Shown here in pieces: positions 18,274 to 26,745 of a stretch of DNA of 64,000 nt. The stretch's first letter is position 1. The number at the start of each line of letters is the position of its first letter. The stretch is taken from NCBI GenBank assembly GCA_947460235.1, contig CANHGK010000007.1, positions 1-64,000 of the forward strand, written 5' to 3'. This DNA comes from Paenibacillaceae bacterium (lineage in GTDB: Bacteria; Bacillota; Bacilli; Paenibacillales; CANHGK01). The translations under genes were made by a program, and so were the position numbers. The notes under the pieces are model-generated. The model did not search any database and was not told where the DNA came from. It saw nothing but the letters and a program-made list of their open reading frames with translations.

Positions 18274-19728
18274 ATGTATCCTGTAGATAAAAAAATATAT
18301 CGCCAGCAGCAGCCGATGGATGAAGCCTATCTATCAAACGGTGGTGTCAAGGAGTATTACCAGAAAATAATGAAATATTTTCATGATATGACGATTGATC
18401 AACGTAATAAACTCAAAGGAACTTGCGACAGACGTATGATGGAAGAAGGCGTAACCTTTACGTTGTATCGTCAAGAAGATCATGCTGCACTCGAACGCAC
18501 AATTCCGTTTTGTCCAATACCGCGCGTTATCCCTGAACAAGAATGGAAAGTTCTCGAAAAAGGACTAATACAACGAATTCGCGCATTAAATCGGTTTATC
18601 TGGGATATCTATCATGAACAGAATATTGTTAAAGATGGAATTTTAAGTCGCAAAGATGTGTTATCAAATTGTTATTTTTCATTAGAAATGACAAAAATCC
18701 GAATGGCACACGACGCATATGTTGCCATTGCTGGAATTGATTTGATTCGTGATTCGAATGGTGATTATTTGGTGCTTGAAGATAATTTGCGAACACCTTC
18801 AGGATTTTCATATTTATATAAAAGTCGGGATTTAATGATGAGGCAAGCGTCGGATATTTTTTCGAAACATCCAGTCCGGGATTTGAACTCCAGTTTTAAT
18901 TCATTTATTGATGTACTAAAAAGTTTAGATCCAGGTCAAAAATCGAATCCGGTCATTGCTTTACTGACACCTGGGCGATTCAATGCTGCATATTATGAAC
19001 ACGTGTATTTGGCACAGCAAATGGGGCTCGAACTTGTCGAAGGTCAAGATTTAATTCATATTGATCAGAAAATCTACATTAAACATACGCATGGATTGAA
19101 GAAAGTCGATGTCATTTACCGAAGGTTGGATGATGATTATATTGATCCATTATGTTTCAGATCTGACTCCTTGCTTGGCGTTCCAGGACTCATGAGCGCA
19201 TTCCGCGCGGGAAATGTAATGATTACGAATGCACCGGGTACGGGGATTGCGGATGATAAGGCAATTTATCGTTTCGTCCCTAAATTTATTAAATATTATT
19301 TAAACGAAGAACCAATATTGAAAAATGTACCGACCTATGTAATGTCAAATCCTGAAGAACGTGAATTTGTACTGCAAAGGTTAGAACAAATGGTCGTCAA
19401 GGAAACATCACTTTCTGGGGGTTATGGGATGTTAATTGGACCAACAGCGTCAGAAGAAGAAGTGGAGTTATTCCGCAAAAAAATTATCAATGAACCTGAA
19501 AAATATATTGCACAACCTACCATTTCGCTAAGCACATCACCTACCATCGATAACGGGCAAATTGTACACCGGCATATCGATTTACGCGCTTTTGTTTTAT
19601 CCGGAGGTGACCGAAATGTACACGTGATACCAGGCGGGTTGACACGTGTAGCGATGAAAGAAGGTTCTCTCGTCGTCAACTCCTCACAGGGTGGCGGCGT
19701 AAAAGATACATGGGTTTTGAACAATTAA
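18274..19728 (+). CDS. Circularly permuted ATP-grasp family protein (DUF404/DUF407 type)
   Basis: This ATP-grasp ligase has a permuted domain order and is thought to catalyse ATP-dependent amide or peptide bond formation; its substrate is unknown. Characteristic text includes FCPIPRVIPEQEWKVLEKGL, DLIRDSNGDYLVLEDNLRTPSG (metal/ATP site), VIYRRLDDDYIDP, NAPGTGIADDKAIYRFVP and the C-terminal RHIDLRAFVLSGG. ATG 18274 behind GGGGGG gives 484 aa, the usual family length; the track's ATG 18214 has no clear ribosome binding site. The gene heads a three-gene operon with alpha-E and transglutaminase-like genes, the conserved partners of this family. No membrane segment or signal peptide is seen. Confidence 0.9.
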   Translation: MYPVDKKIYRQQQPMDEAYLSNGGVKEYYQKIMKYFHDMTIDQRNKLKGTCDRRMMEEGVTFTLYRQEDHAALERTIPFCPIPRVIPEQEWKVLEKGLIQRIRALNRFIWDIYHEQNIVKDGILSRKDVLSNCYFSLEMTKIRMAHDAYVAIAGIDLIRDSNGDYLVLEDNLRTPSGFSYLYKSRDLMMRQASDIFSKHPVRDLNSSFNSFIDVLKSLDPGQKSNPVIALLTPGRFNAAYYEHVYLAQQMGLELVEGQDLIHIDQKIYIKHTHGLKKVDVIYRRLDDDYIDPLCFRSDSLLGVPGLMSAFRAGNVMITNAPGTGIADDKAIYRFVPKFIKYYLNEEPILKNVPTYVMSNPEEREFVLQRLEQMVVKETSLSGGYGMLIGPTASEEEVELFRKKIINEPEKYIAQPTISLSTSPTIDNGQIVHRHIDLRAFVLSGGDRNVHVIPGGLTRVAMKEGSLVVNSSQGGGVKDTWVLNN

Positions 19729-19753
19729 GGGAATGTCTCGGAGGTGGGGTTTT

Positions 19754-20692
19754 ATGTTAAATCGATTGGTCGAACATTTTTATTGGTTAGGAAGTTATAT
19801 GGAACGTGCGGAGAATCAGACGAGATTGCTAAGGACATTTTATCAATTGCAATCAATGCCGAATCATCAAGGTGAATTTGTGAAACAGGTGTTGGCGAAT
19901 ATTGTGTTTGATCACCCGGTAAATGAACCTCCATGTTTGTATACGTCAGCAGGAATGCATGATTATTTCTTCAATTTACAAGTAACAAACTCACTTTATT
20001 TTTCAATTAAATGTGCAAGAACGAACTTGTTTGCCGTTCGACATCGCATGCCATCAGAAGTATGGGATATGTTGAACGGAGTGTATCTAGAAATGAGTAC
20101 AACAACGATTTCTGATATTTTAGATCAAACGCCAGATCGCTATTTGCGTGAGTTGTCGCATAAGTTTCTAGCGATAAACGGGATGATTTGTCAACAAATG
20201 TTGCAAGATTCGGAATGGGAAATGTATGAAGTTGGCCGTACGATGGAACGAATTGAGAATGTGTTGCGTTTACATCGGATTATGCTAATTTCATGTGAAA
20301 ATGAAAATTATGGAGAATGGTGCTGGCGAGGTATTTTGGATTCGATTGGATCGGTTGAGGCATATCGAAGTTCTTCGATGGATGGATTCCGCTTTGATTC
20401 AGTCGCATCATTTTTATTCCTAAATGAGAAATATCCAAAATCGGTGAATCGCTCCGTGACAAAGTTGGATCAACATTTGCGTAAGTTGTTATTAGAAGAA
20501 TCAGATGTCTCATTTATGCAACCTCGCGGGATGCGAGTGATTGAACAGTTACGTGCTTTACTTGCTTTAGTTGAATTTGATGGAATCACAAAAGTAGAAG
20601 CGTTGCAATGGATCGATCAATTCAATTTGATTACGAATAAATTGAGTGCGGTGCTTCAACGTGATTGGGTTATTGAGGGGGTAGTTGCATGA
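19754..20692 (+). CDS. Alpha-E domain protein (DUF403)
   Basis: This is an all-helical cytoplasmic protein of the alpha-E family, found with permuted ATP-grasp enzymes; its biochemical role is unknown. The family signature MLNRLVEHFYWLGSYMERAEN begins at the first residue. RYLRELSHKFLAINGM and the conserved VGRTMERIENVLRL follow in the middle. The track starts at ATG 19733, which overlaps the ribosome binding site; ATG 19754 after GGAGGTGGGG is correct and gives 312 aa. It lies 25 bases after the ATP-grasp gene and overlaps the transglutaminase gene by 4 bases (ATGA), so the three are translated as one unit. Confidence 0.9.
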   Translation: MLNRLVEHFYWLGSYMERAENQTRLLRTFYQLQSMPNHQGEFVKQVLANIVFDHPVNEPPCLYTSAGMHDYFFNLQVTNSLYFSIKCARTNLFAVRHRMPSEVWDMLNGVYLEMSTTTISDILDQTPDRYLRELSHKFLAINGMICQQMLQDSEWEMYEVGRTMERIENVLRLHRIMLISCENENYGEWCWRGILDSIGSVEAYRSSSMDGFRFDSVASFLFLNEKYPKSVNRSVTKLDQHLRKLLLEESDVSFMQPRGMRVIEQLRALLALVEFDGITKVEALQWIDQFNLITNKLSAVLQRDWVIEGVVA

Positions 20693-21564
20693 AATTGGAA
20701 GTCCGGCACACCACAACGTATCGTTACGGAAATCCGGTCACCAATAGCATCAATGAAATCCGCCTGACACCACGTACGAATCGCTCACAATCATGTCATC
20801 ATCATCGGTTGCTCGTCTATCCCAATGTCACTTTGTTTTCATTTGAAGATTATTTTGGGAACCGTGTACACTCATTTACATTACATCATCCGCATCATGA
20901 ATTGGTCATCGAATCATCATTTACGATTTCCAAACGAGATCAAGTTACCCCGTCGTGGGAACCGTTTGTTTCGCTCGAAAAAGAATTAATTGCACGTAAA
21001 GAGACGGTATATCTTGATAAATATGCTGAATACTTGATTCCGACAAATCGCACAAAAATGTCAGAGTTGGTGCAATTATTTATTGATGAGCATGTCGATG
21101 TGATGGAATCAACTTCGATTTTTGAGTTTGCGAAGAATTTGTGTAAATTAATTCGTGATTCGTTTACCTATGATCCAGATGCGACGAATGTCAATACGAC
21201 GTTGGAAGAGATGTTGACGCTAAAACGCGGGGTGTGCCAAGATTTTGCACATTTGATGATAACGATTAGCAGATTGAAAGGAATTCCGACTCGTTATATT
21301 AGCGGATATCATTTTGTTGGTGACTTAAACAAGGAAATGAAAGATTTTCAGCATGCATCACATGCGTGGGTAGAAATGCATATCCCTGGAAGAGGTTGGT
21401 TAGGGATTGATCCGACGAATGACACGATTGCCAACTGGCGCTATATCAAACTGGCACACGGTAGAGATTACAATGATATCGTACCTGTAAAAGGTGTTTA
21501 TACTGGGACACCATTGCATGAAATGGATGTACATGTAGATGTACGATTGCTTGATGAGGCATAA
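20689..21564 (+). CDS. Transglutaminase-like cysteine protease family protein
   Basis: This is a transglutaminase-fold enzyme of 291 aa. The N-terminal beta domain (about 1-100, beginning LEVRHTTTYRYGNPV) is the family's bacterial N-terminal module. The catalytic triad is Cys in KRGVCQDFAHLM (about 183), His in ASHAWVEMH and Asp in GIDPTND. There is no signal peptide, so it probably works in the cytoplasm. In bacteria such proteins more often act as peptidases or amide-transferring enzymes than as cross-linkers. Its tight coupling to alpha-E and ATP-grasp genes suggests one enzyme of the set makes, and another cuts or transfers, an amide bond on a shared unknown substrate. Confidence 0.92.
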   Translation: MKLEVRHTTTYRYGNPVTNSINEIRLTPRTNRSQSCHHHRLLVYPNVTLFSFEDYFGNRVHSFTLHHPHHELVIESSFTISKRDQVTPSWEPFVSLEKELIARKETVYLDKYAEYLIPTNRTKMSELVQLFIDEHVDVMESTSIFEFAKNLCKLIRDSFTYDPDATNVNTTLEEMLTLKRGVCQDFAHLMITISRLKGIPTRYISGYHFVGDLNKEMKDFQHASHAWVEMHIPGRGWLGIDPTNDTIANWRYIKLAHGRDYNDIVPVKGVYTGTPLHEMDVHVDVRLLDEA

Positions 21565-21585
21565 AAAATCGAAAGTACACATAAA

Positions 21586-21626
21586 ATGACCTTTGAACGC
21601 GTTGTTTAAAGGTCATTTTTATTTTT
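21586..21626 (+). terminator. Terminator after the ATP-grasp operon
   Basis: ATGACCTTT and AAAGGTCAT form the stem, followed by TTTTATTTTT. Confidence 0.85.
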
Positions 21627-21644
21627 AAAATAAACTATACACGA

Positions 21645-21673
21645 TTGATATAATTGTATAGGGAATGTATAAT
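21645..21673 (+). promoter_or_regulatory. SigA promoter of the RND pump-TetR operon
   Basis: TTGATA and a perfect TATAAT are separated by 17 bases. The predicted start is near 21680, directly abutting the palindromic operator. Confidence 0.85.
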
Positions 21674-21680
21674 ATCTATA

Positions 21681-21698
21681 TGACTGACTGGTCAGTCA
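21681..21698. promoter_or_regulatory. TetR-type palindromic operator
   Basis: TGACTGAC, 2-base spacer, GTCAGTCA: a perfect 8-bp inverted repeat of the kind bound by TetR-family dimers. It sits at the predicted transcription start of the pump operon, so binding there would block initiation. The likely ligand protein is the TetR regulator encoded at the end of the same operon. Confidence 0.8.
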
Positions 21699-21729
21699 CA
21701 CCAACTATTTTATGGAGGTCATGAATTCT

Positions 21730-24700
21730 ATGAATGGAATTACTCGTTTTAGCTTAAAGAATCCATTTGCTGTAATGATTTTGGCTGCATTAATGGTCAT
21801 GTTAGGGGTCAATTCTTTCACATCATTAAAGGTTGATTTGCTTCCGAATATCGAATTCCCACAAATGACGATTCAGTCGGTATATCCTGGTGCGTCGCCG
21901 ACGGATGTCAATGAGAAAGTGACAACCCCACTTGAGAAGAAATTGAAAGAGATTTCAGGCATTGAGAAGTTAACGAGTCAATCATTTGACAGTATTTCAA
22001 TTGTCAGTTTATCTTTTCCGCTCGGGTCGGATATGGATGACATTGAACGAAAAGTAAATGATGTATTAAAAACTACGGCATTGCCGGATACAGTGAAACC
22101 AGAAATCAAACGATTTTCATTTGGTGCGTTTCCGATCATGCAAGTGGCGATGTTTGCCAAAGGTAAAGTTAACTTAAACCAATTGGTTGAAGATCAATTG
22201 AAACCAGAATTGGAACGAATTCCTGGCGTTGCGAGTGTTGCATTTGGTGGTACCCGTGATGAGCTCATGGAAATTATCGTAGATAATGAAAAAGCGAAAA
22301 AAGCTTCGGTTACACTCAGCTCGATTCAGCAAAAAATCAATGGATTACAAATGTCCTTTCCAGCTGGAACAGTTACTCAAGACAGTGTGACTGTACCGGT
22401 GCGAGTTGATTTGAAATTAAAAACAATGGAACAGTTAAAAGCATTGCGTTTCCAAGTTCCGCAATCACCCAAACCACAAACCTTTAATTCAGCTGCAATG
22501 TCTGGGGCTGGGGCTGGGGCGATGCCAAGTGCGGGCGGTGCTGCAGGTGGTGCGAACGGGTTCGGTGGGGCAACTGCAGGAACTGGTGCAGGTGCAGGAT
22601 TCAATATGACTGCGATGTTCCAAGCACAGCCAACCTCGAAGCCAGTGTATATGAGCGTTGGTGAGATGACGGAAATCAATCAAATCTCAGAAAAACGTGA
22701 ATCCACACGATATGATGCAAAAGAAGCATTATCCTTGACGATCACGAAAAAACAAGATTCGAATACCGTTGAATTGGCGAAAAAAGTGAATGATGTGTTC
22801 GCGAAATACAATGATAAAGTTGATACGTATAAAGTATTTGATCAATCACAAGGAATTGAAAAATCAGTAAATAGTTTACGTAATGAAGGGTTGTTTGGTG
22901 CGTTATTCGCATCACTTGCAGTATTACTCTTTTTACGTCGTTTCGTGGCAACGATTATTGCAATTTTATCGATTCCATTATCATTGCTAGTAGCAAGTAT
23001 TTTTCTAGCTAATTATGGCATTACATTAAATATCATGACACTTGGTGGGATGGCGATTGCGGTCGGTCGGGTCGTTGATGACTCGATTGTCGTAATCGAA
23101 AATATATTCCGTCGATTTAGCAAAATGGAAGGTGAATTTGACCGTCGTGCATTGACAATGGATGCAACGAAAGAAATGTTAAAAGCGATAACTGCATCCA
23201 CGGTAACAACCATTGTTGTATTTTTGCCGATCGGTTTGGTTGGTGGAATTACAGGAGAATTCTTCTTGCCATTCGCATTGACGGTAGTATTCTCACTTGT
23301 TGCGTCCTTGATCGTAGCATTGACAATTGTTCCGGTGCTTTCATATTTCACGTTCCGTAAAGTGGTGCATGAAGAGAAAGAGTCTGCGGTACAACGAATC
23401 TATGGTAATTTAATTGCGTGGTCGTTAAATCATAAATGGGTCATTATTTTGGCTTCGATTGTGATTTTGATTTCATCGTTCGTTCCAATCGGATTAGGCA
23501 AAATCGGTGCGGTCTTTATTCAAAATGAAAAGCAAAAACTTATTACCGTTTCCATGACGTTACCTGCATCTACAAAATTAGATCGCACGAATGAAGTCTC
23601 CAAAAAAATCGAATCATTCTTGATCAAACGGAATACGGTGGAACACGTACTTACGGGAGTTGGTAGCCGTGACTTCCGAACGGGTCTGAAAAATACGAAC
23701 GTCGCTCAATATTTTGTTACTTTAAAAGAAACAGCAGATGTAAAAGCAGAAATTGACGCATTACAAGGTAAAATATCTGGTCTAGCTGAAAAAGAAGACA
23801 AAGCTGCAAAAGTTAGTGTGGCAGAAGTCTCTTCCAGTGGACCTCCAAGTAACAACAATGTCGATATCGACTTATATTCACAAGATGTTGCGTCGCTTGA
23901 AAAAGCAGCAGGTTTAATCGAAGTGGAAATGAAGAAAGATACGCGTCTTCGTTATGTAACAAACAATTTCCAAGAAACGCAAAAACAATGGCAAGTAGTG
24001 ATTGATCCTGTCAAAGCTGACGAAAAAGGTGTGTCAGGGTTTGCGGTGCTATCACTCGTATCCGATAAAACACGACCAATAGACATGGGGAAACTAACAC
24101 TTGATGGCGTTGAACGTAACGTACAACTTCGTTACAAAGATGATGTGAACAAAAAAGAAGAACTTGAAGATTTGAAAGTGTTCAGCAGCAGCGGTCTAAT
24201 TAAATTGACAGAGGTAGCAGAAGTATCTGAAGTTGATACAGTAACTTCGATTCAAAAATTAGACGGTAAAATTTATGCGCGAGTTTCCGCACAAATCGAA
24301 GGAAATAATGTACTTGCAACGTCGACAGAAGTGACGAAAAATATGCAAAATGTAAAATTACCGGATGGCGTTACGATGAATACGGGTAGTGGTTCCGATC
24401 AAACGACGAAAACGTTTATCGATCTTGGTATTGCGGTTCTTATTGCCATTGGACTCGTGTATATCGTCATGTTGATCACATTTGGAAAAGCACGTATTCC
24501 ATTAATCATTTTGATTTCACTCTTGTTCGTTCCGATCGGAAGTTTGTACGGATTGTGGATCGTTAATGAACCATTCTCATTATCAGTTGGTATTGGATTA
24601 CTCATGTTAGTCGGTATCGTCGTTACCAATGCGATCGTATATGTCGATCGTGTTGGGCAAAATCGTGATGGTGGCATGGCGATTCGAGAATCACTAATTG

Positions 24701-24930
24701 AAGCGGGAAAAACACGTCTTCGTCCAATTGTGATGACGGCATTTGCAACAGTTTGTGCATTGATTCCGCTCGCGATGACGCAAAGTGAGGGGAATTTGAT
24801 CTCAAAAGGCTTGGCGGTTGCCGTGATTGGTGGATTGACGACATCAACATTACTCACGCTGATTATTGTTCCAGTATTTTATGAAATTTTCCACTTCATC
24901 CAAGTTCGACGTGAGTTGAGTAAAGGATGA
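21730..24930 (+). CDS. SwrC-like RND-family efflux permease
   Basis: This is a proton-driven inner-membrane exporter of the AcrB/HAE superfamily, 1066 aa, resembling B. subtilis SwrC (YerP), which exports surfactin and other amphiphiles. TM1 is near residues 10-30, and two large extracytoplasmic porter loops follow TM1 and TM7. The TM4 proton-relay motif is GRVVDDSIVVIENI, and TM bundles occur near 390-560 and at the C-terminal end. Near residues 250-300 there is an unusual Gly/Ala/Met-rich stretch (SGAGAGAMPSAGGAAGGANG). ATG 21730 is chosen because GGAGGTC lies 10 bases upstream; the earlier ATGs touch it. It is cotranscribed with a TetR gene that overlaps by 4 bases. Confidence 0.93.
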   Translation: MNGITRFSLKNPFAVMILAALMVMLGVNSFTSLKVDLLPNIEFPQMTIQSVYPGASPTDVNEKVTTPLEKKLKEISGIEKLTSQSFDSISIVSLSFPLGSDMDDIERKVNDVLKTTALPDTVKPEIKRFSFGAFPIMQVAMFAKGKVNLNQLVEDQLKPELERIPGVASVAFGGTRDELMEIIVDNEKAKKASVTLSSIQQKINGLQMSFPAGTVTQDSVTVPVRVDLKLKTMEQLKALRFQVPQSPKPQTFNSAAMSGAGAGAMPSAGGAAGGANGFGGATAGTGAGAGFNMTAMFQAQPTSKPVYMSVGEMTEINQISEKRESTRYDAKEALSLTITKKQDSNTVELAKKVNDVFAKYNDKVDTYKVFDQSQGIEKSVNSLRNEGLFGALFASLAVLLFLRRFVATIIAILSIPLSLLVASIFLANYGITLNIMTLGGMAIAVGRVVDDSIVVIENIFRRFSKMEGEFDRRALTMDATKEMLKAITASTVTTIVVFLPIGLVGGITGEFFLPFALTVVFSLVASLIVALTIVPVLSYFTFRKVVHEEKESAVQRIYGNLIAWSLNHKWVIILASIVILISSFVPIGLGKIGAVFIQNEKQKLITVSMTLPASTKLDRTNEVSKKIESFLIKRNTVEHVLTGVGSRDFRTGLKNTNVAQYFVTLKETADVKAEIDALQGKISGLAEKEDKAAKVSVAEVSSSGPPSNNNVDIDLYSQDVASLEKAAGLIEVEMKKDTRLRYVTNNFQETQKQWQVVIDPVKADEKGVSGFAVLSLVSDKTRPIDMGKLTLDGVERNVQLRYKDDVNKKEELEDLKVFSSSGLIKLTEVAEVSEVDTVTSIQKLDGKIYARVSAQIEGNNVLATSTEVTKNMQNVKLPDGVTMNTGSGSDQTTKTFIDLGIAVLIAIGLVYIVMLITFGKARIPLIILISLLFVPIGSLYGLWIVNEPFSLSVGIGLLMLVGIVVTNAIVYVDRVGQNRDGGMAIRESLIEAGKTRLRPIVMTAFATVCALIPLAMTQSEGNLISKGLAVAVIGGLTTSTLLTLIIVPVFYEIFHFIQVRRELSKG

Positions 24931-25502
24931 GCGCAAAAAGCGATGATAAAGAAATTTTGATTTTGGAAGCGGCGCTCCGAATATTTAGCGAAAAAGGATA
25001 TGCGCAAACCCGTTTATCCGACGTCGCTGATGAAGTCGGCGTGGCAAAAGGAACATTGTATCTTTATTTTTCGAGTAAAGAAGATTTGTTTCGCGCTGCA
25101 ATTATACGCGAACTTCATCTTGGGGAAGCTGATGTGGAACAAATTGCGAATCGATCCGAGTTACTACCTCACGAACGTCTGGCAGCAATTTGTGAAAATC
25201 ATTTGAATTATTTTGCAGCACGTCGTACGTGGAGAATTTGGATTACCGATCGCTTTGAACATGATCAAAAGCTTTCAGAAGAGATGCAAGATTTTATGCA
25301 ACGTTACATGCAGCGAATTGAACGGATCATGGAAGAAGAGCAAGTAGAAAATGTTCGCATCGCTACGCTCGCATTCATGGGGATACTCGATTCATTCCGG
25401 AACGAATTGATGATGCAAAAGCAAATTGTAGATATGCATCAGCATATTCAGGAACGTGTAAATTTTGTTCGAAGTTGGTTTCATCGTCCAAATAACATTT
25501 AA
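24927..25502 (+). CDS. TetR/AcrR family transcriptional regulator (YerO-like)
   Basis: This is a 191-aa dimeric repressor. The N-terminal helix-turn-helix (about residues 8-55) is canonical: ILEAALRIFSEKGYAQTRLSDVADEVGVAKGTLYLYFSSKEDLF. The C-terminal helical domain would bind an inducer, likely a pump substrate. The ATG overlaps the pump stop codon (ATGA). A TetR gene next to a SwrC-like pump parallels yerO-swrC in B. subtilis. The perfect TGACTGAC-N2-GTCAGTCA palindrome over the operon start is the obvious target, making this a self-regulated efflux unit. The operator assignment is inferred from position and symmetry. Confidence 0.93.
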   Translation: MSAKSDDKEILILEAALRIFSEKGYAQTRLSDVADEVGVAKGTLYLYFSSKEDLFRAAIIRELHLGEADVEQIANRSELLPHERLAAICENHLNYFAARRTWRIWITDRFEHDQKLSEEMQDFMQRYMQRIERIMEEEQVENVRIATLAFMGILDSFRNELMMQKQIVDMHQHIQERVNFVRSWFHRPNNI

Positions 25503-25520
25503 TTGAAGAATTGTAATTGA

Positions 25521-25557
25521 GCAAATAGTCATTCTCGACTATTTGCTTTTTTATTTG
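25521..25557 (+). terminator. Terminator after the tetR gene
   Basis: GCAAATAGTC, loop ATTCTC, GACTATTTGC, then six T residues. Confidence 0.9.
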
Positions 25558-25636
25558 TAAAATTTAAATTTTTGAGTAGGAATTTATGTTCCTGTCGCGA
25601 AAGTAAACGATAGATATGGAATGAGGTGTTACGCAG

Positions 25637-26227
25637 ATGGCAGTTGAACAAATCACGATGTTATACGATGGGAAAATTCTCAAGGGTAATATGCTGACGT
25701 ATCGTGAAGAATATGTTGAAGCGACCGTAGAAGAAACCGTGACATTAATTGTAGGCGATCATATACAAATGTTTTATAAAGGCCGTTCTTATGATATGCG
25801 TATTTTGCAATCTCGTCCGCATTGGGTCGCGCTTTTTCCTGCGACATCTGAATTGTTTCAATTAACATCCAAACGTGTCACGGAAGACGATCGGAGAAAA
25901 ACACACCGTTTTAATTTTGAAAGTATTGCAGTTATCTTTGATGGACAACGTCATGTGTTTGCGAATACGGTAGATATTAGTAGGGGCGGACTAGGGATTG
26001 TGCTCTCCAATTCTGTGATCAGTACGAATAAATTCAAAATGAACATAAATATGAACTACCAAGCAAGTTTAGGTTGTTCGGAAGAATGGATCAGTTTTCA
26101 ATTTGTTGTGCGAAATGTGATGGAAACGCAACATGGACTCCGCTACGGTACTGAAATTTTACACATTGGCGAAAAAGAATTAAATAACATGCGTTATTAT
26201 ATTGTATCTACTCAACTTCAAGCATAA
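25637..26227 (+). CDS. PilZ domain protein (c-di-GMP receptor)
   Basis: This is a 196-aa cytoplasmic protein. The C-terminal PilZ domain (about residues 88-190) keeps both c-di-GMP motifs: the RxxxR switch in RRKTHRF and the DxSxxG motif as DISRGGLG. The N-terminal half is a small beta domain (GDHIQMFYKGRSYDMRIL) resembling the YcgR N-terminal type that couples PilZ to flagellar or other targets. The ATG has GAGGTG 8 bases upstream. It is followed 19 bases later by a gene for a PilZ-fold-like protein. With a FapA protein and an EAL protein also in the window, a role in c-di-GMP control of motility is plausible but not shown. Confidence 0.85.
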   Translation: MAVEQITMLYDGKILKGNMLTYREEYVEATVEETVTLIVGDHIQMFYKGRSYDMRILQSRPHWVALFPATSELFQLTSKRVTEDDRRKTHRFNFESIAVIFDGQRHVFANTVDISRGGLGIVLSNSVISTNKFKMNINMNYQASLGCSEEWISFQFVVRNVMETQHGLRYGTEILHIGEKELNNMRYYIVSTQLQA

Positions 26228-26246
26228 ATCATCGGGGGAGATTACC

Positions 26247-26675
26247 ATGCGTCAATTGAATGAACATCCGATGGAATTAAATTTGCGATTGGTAACCTAT
26301 CGTCAAAAACCGTTGCAAGAACAGGCCTCGGTTCCAGTATTAATGATTGGATTAAGTGCCGAATTTGCGATGTTTTGCTCCGATGTGAAATTTCCGTCAG
26401 ATGCGAATTATGGGTTTGATTCAAGTTTTTCATTGATAGGGGAAGAATTAGTCGTACCGGCTACCGTGGATTCGCGAAAACAACTTCCAAATGGATTATT
26501 TGAATATCGTTTGAGTTTTCAGTTTAAGGAACAGGAACAATTTATGTCAATGTATCGATTAACAGCCGATTTAGAAAAACATTTGAAATCCGATCCCAAT
26601 TATTCTAACTTTAAAAATATGGCGATTTGGGAGTTATGGATGAAACGTCAAAATCCTGCACAGTCGTTAACATAA
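26247..26675 (+). CDS. PilZ-like protein lacking c-di-GMP motifs (tentative)
   Basis: This is a 142-aa hypothetical cytoplasmic protein. It has a pattern of short beta strands (ASVPVLMIGLSAEFAMFCSD, FEYRLSFQFKEQEQF) that can be laid over a PilZ barrel where the DxSxxG region would be (here GLSAEF), followed by a C-terminal helix. The RxxxR and DxSxxG motifs are absent, so c-di-GMP binding is not expected. ATG 26247 with GGGGGAG 6 bases upstream is the right start; the track start at 26202 lies inside the previous gene. It follows the bona fide PilZ gene by 19 bases and shares its terminator, so the two may be partners. Fold assignment is tentative. Confidence 0.7.
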   Translation: MRQLNEHPMELNLRLVTYRQKPLQEQASVPVLMIGLSAEFAMFCSDVKFPSDANYGFDSSFSLIGEELVVPATVDSRKQLPNGLFEYRLSFQFKEQEQFMSMYRLTADLEKHLKSDPNYSNFKNMAIWELWMKRQNPAQSLT

Positions 26676-26677
26676 CG

Positions 26678-26721
26678 AAACGCGAACTTCCGAAGGTGGA
26701 CTTCGAAGTTCGCGTTTTTTT
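26678..26721. terminator. Terminator between the PilZ operon and the PhoX-like gene
   Basis: AAACGCGAACTTC and GAAGTTCGCGTTT form a long stem, followed by a T run on the + strand. The upstream A run makes it usable from the opposite strand. Confidence 0.85.
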
Positions 26722-26745
26722 GTCACAAATATGGATTGAACTGTC

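Noticed and set aside
22377-22679. 100-aa minus-strand Pro/Ala-rich ORF
   Set aside because: It is the reverse complement of the Gly/Ala-rich insert in the RND pump and has no independent support.
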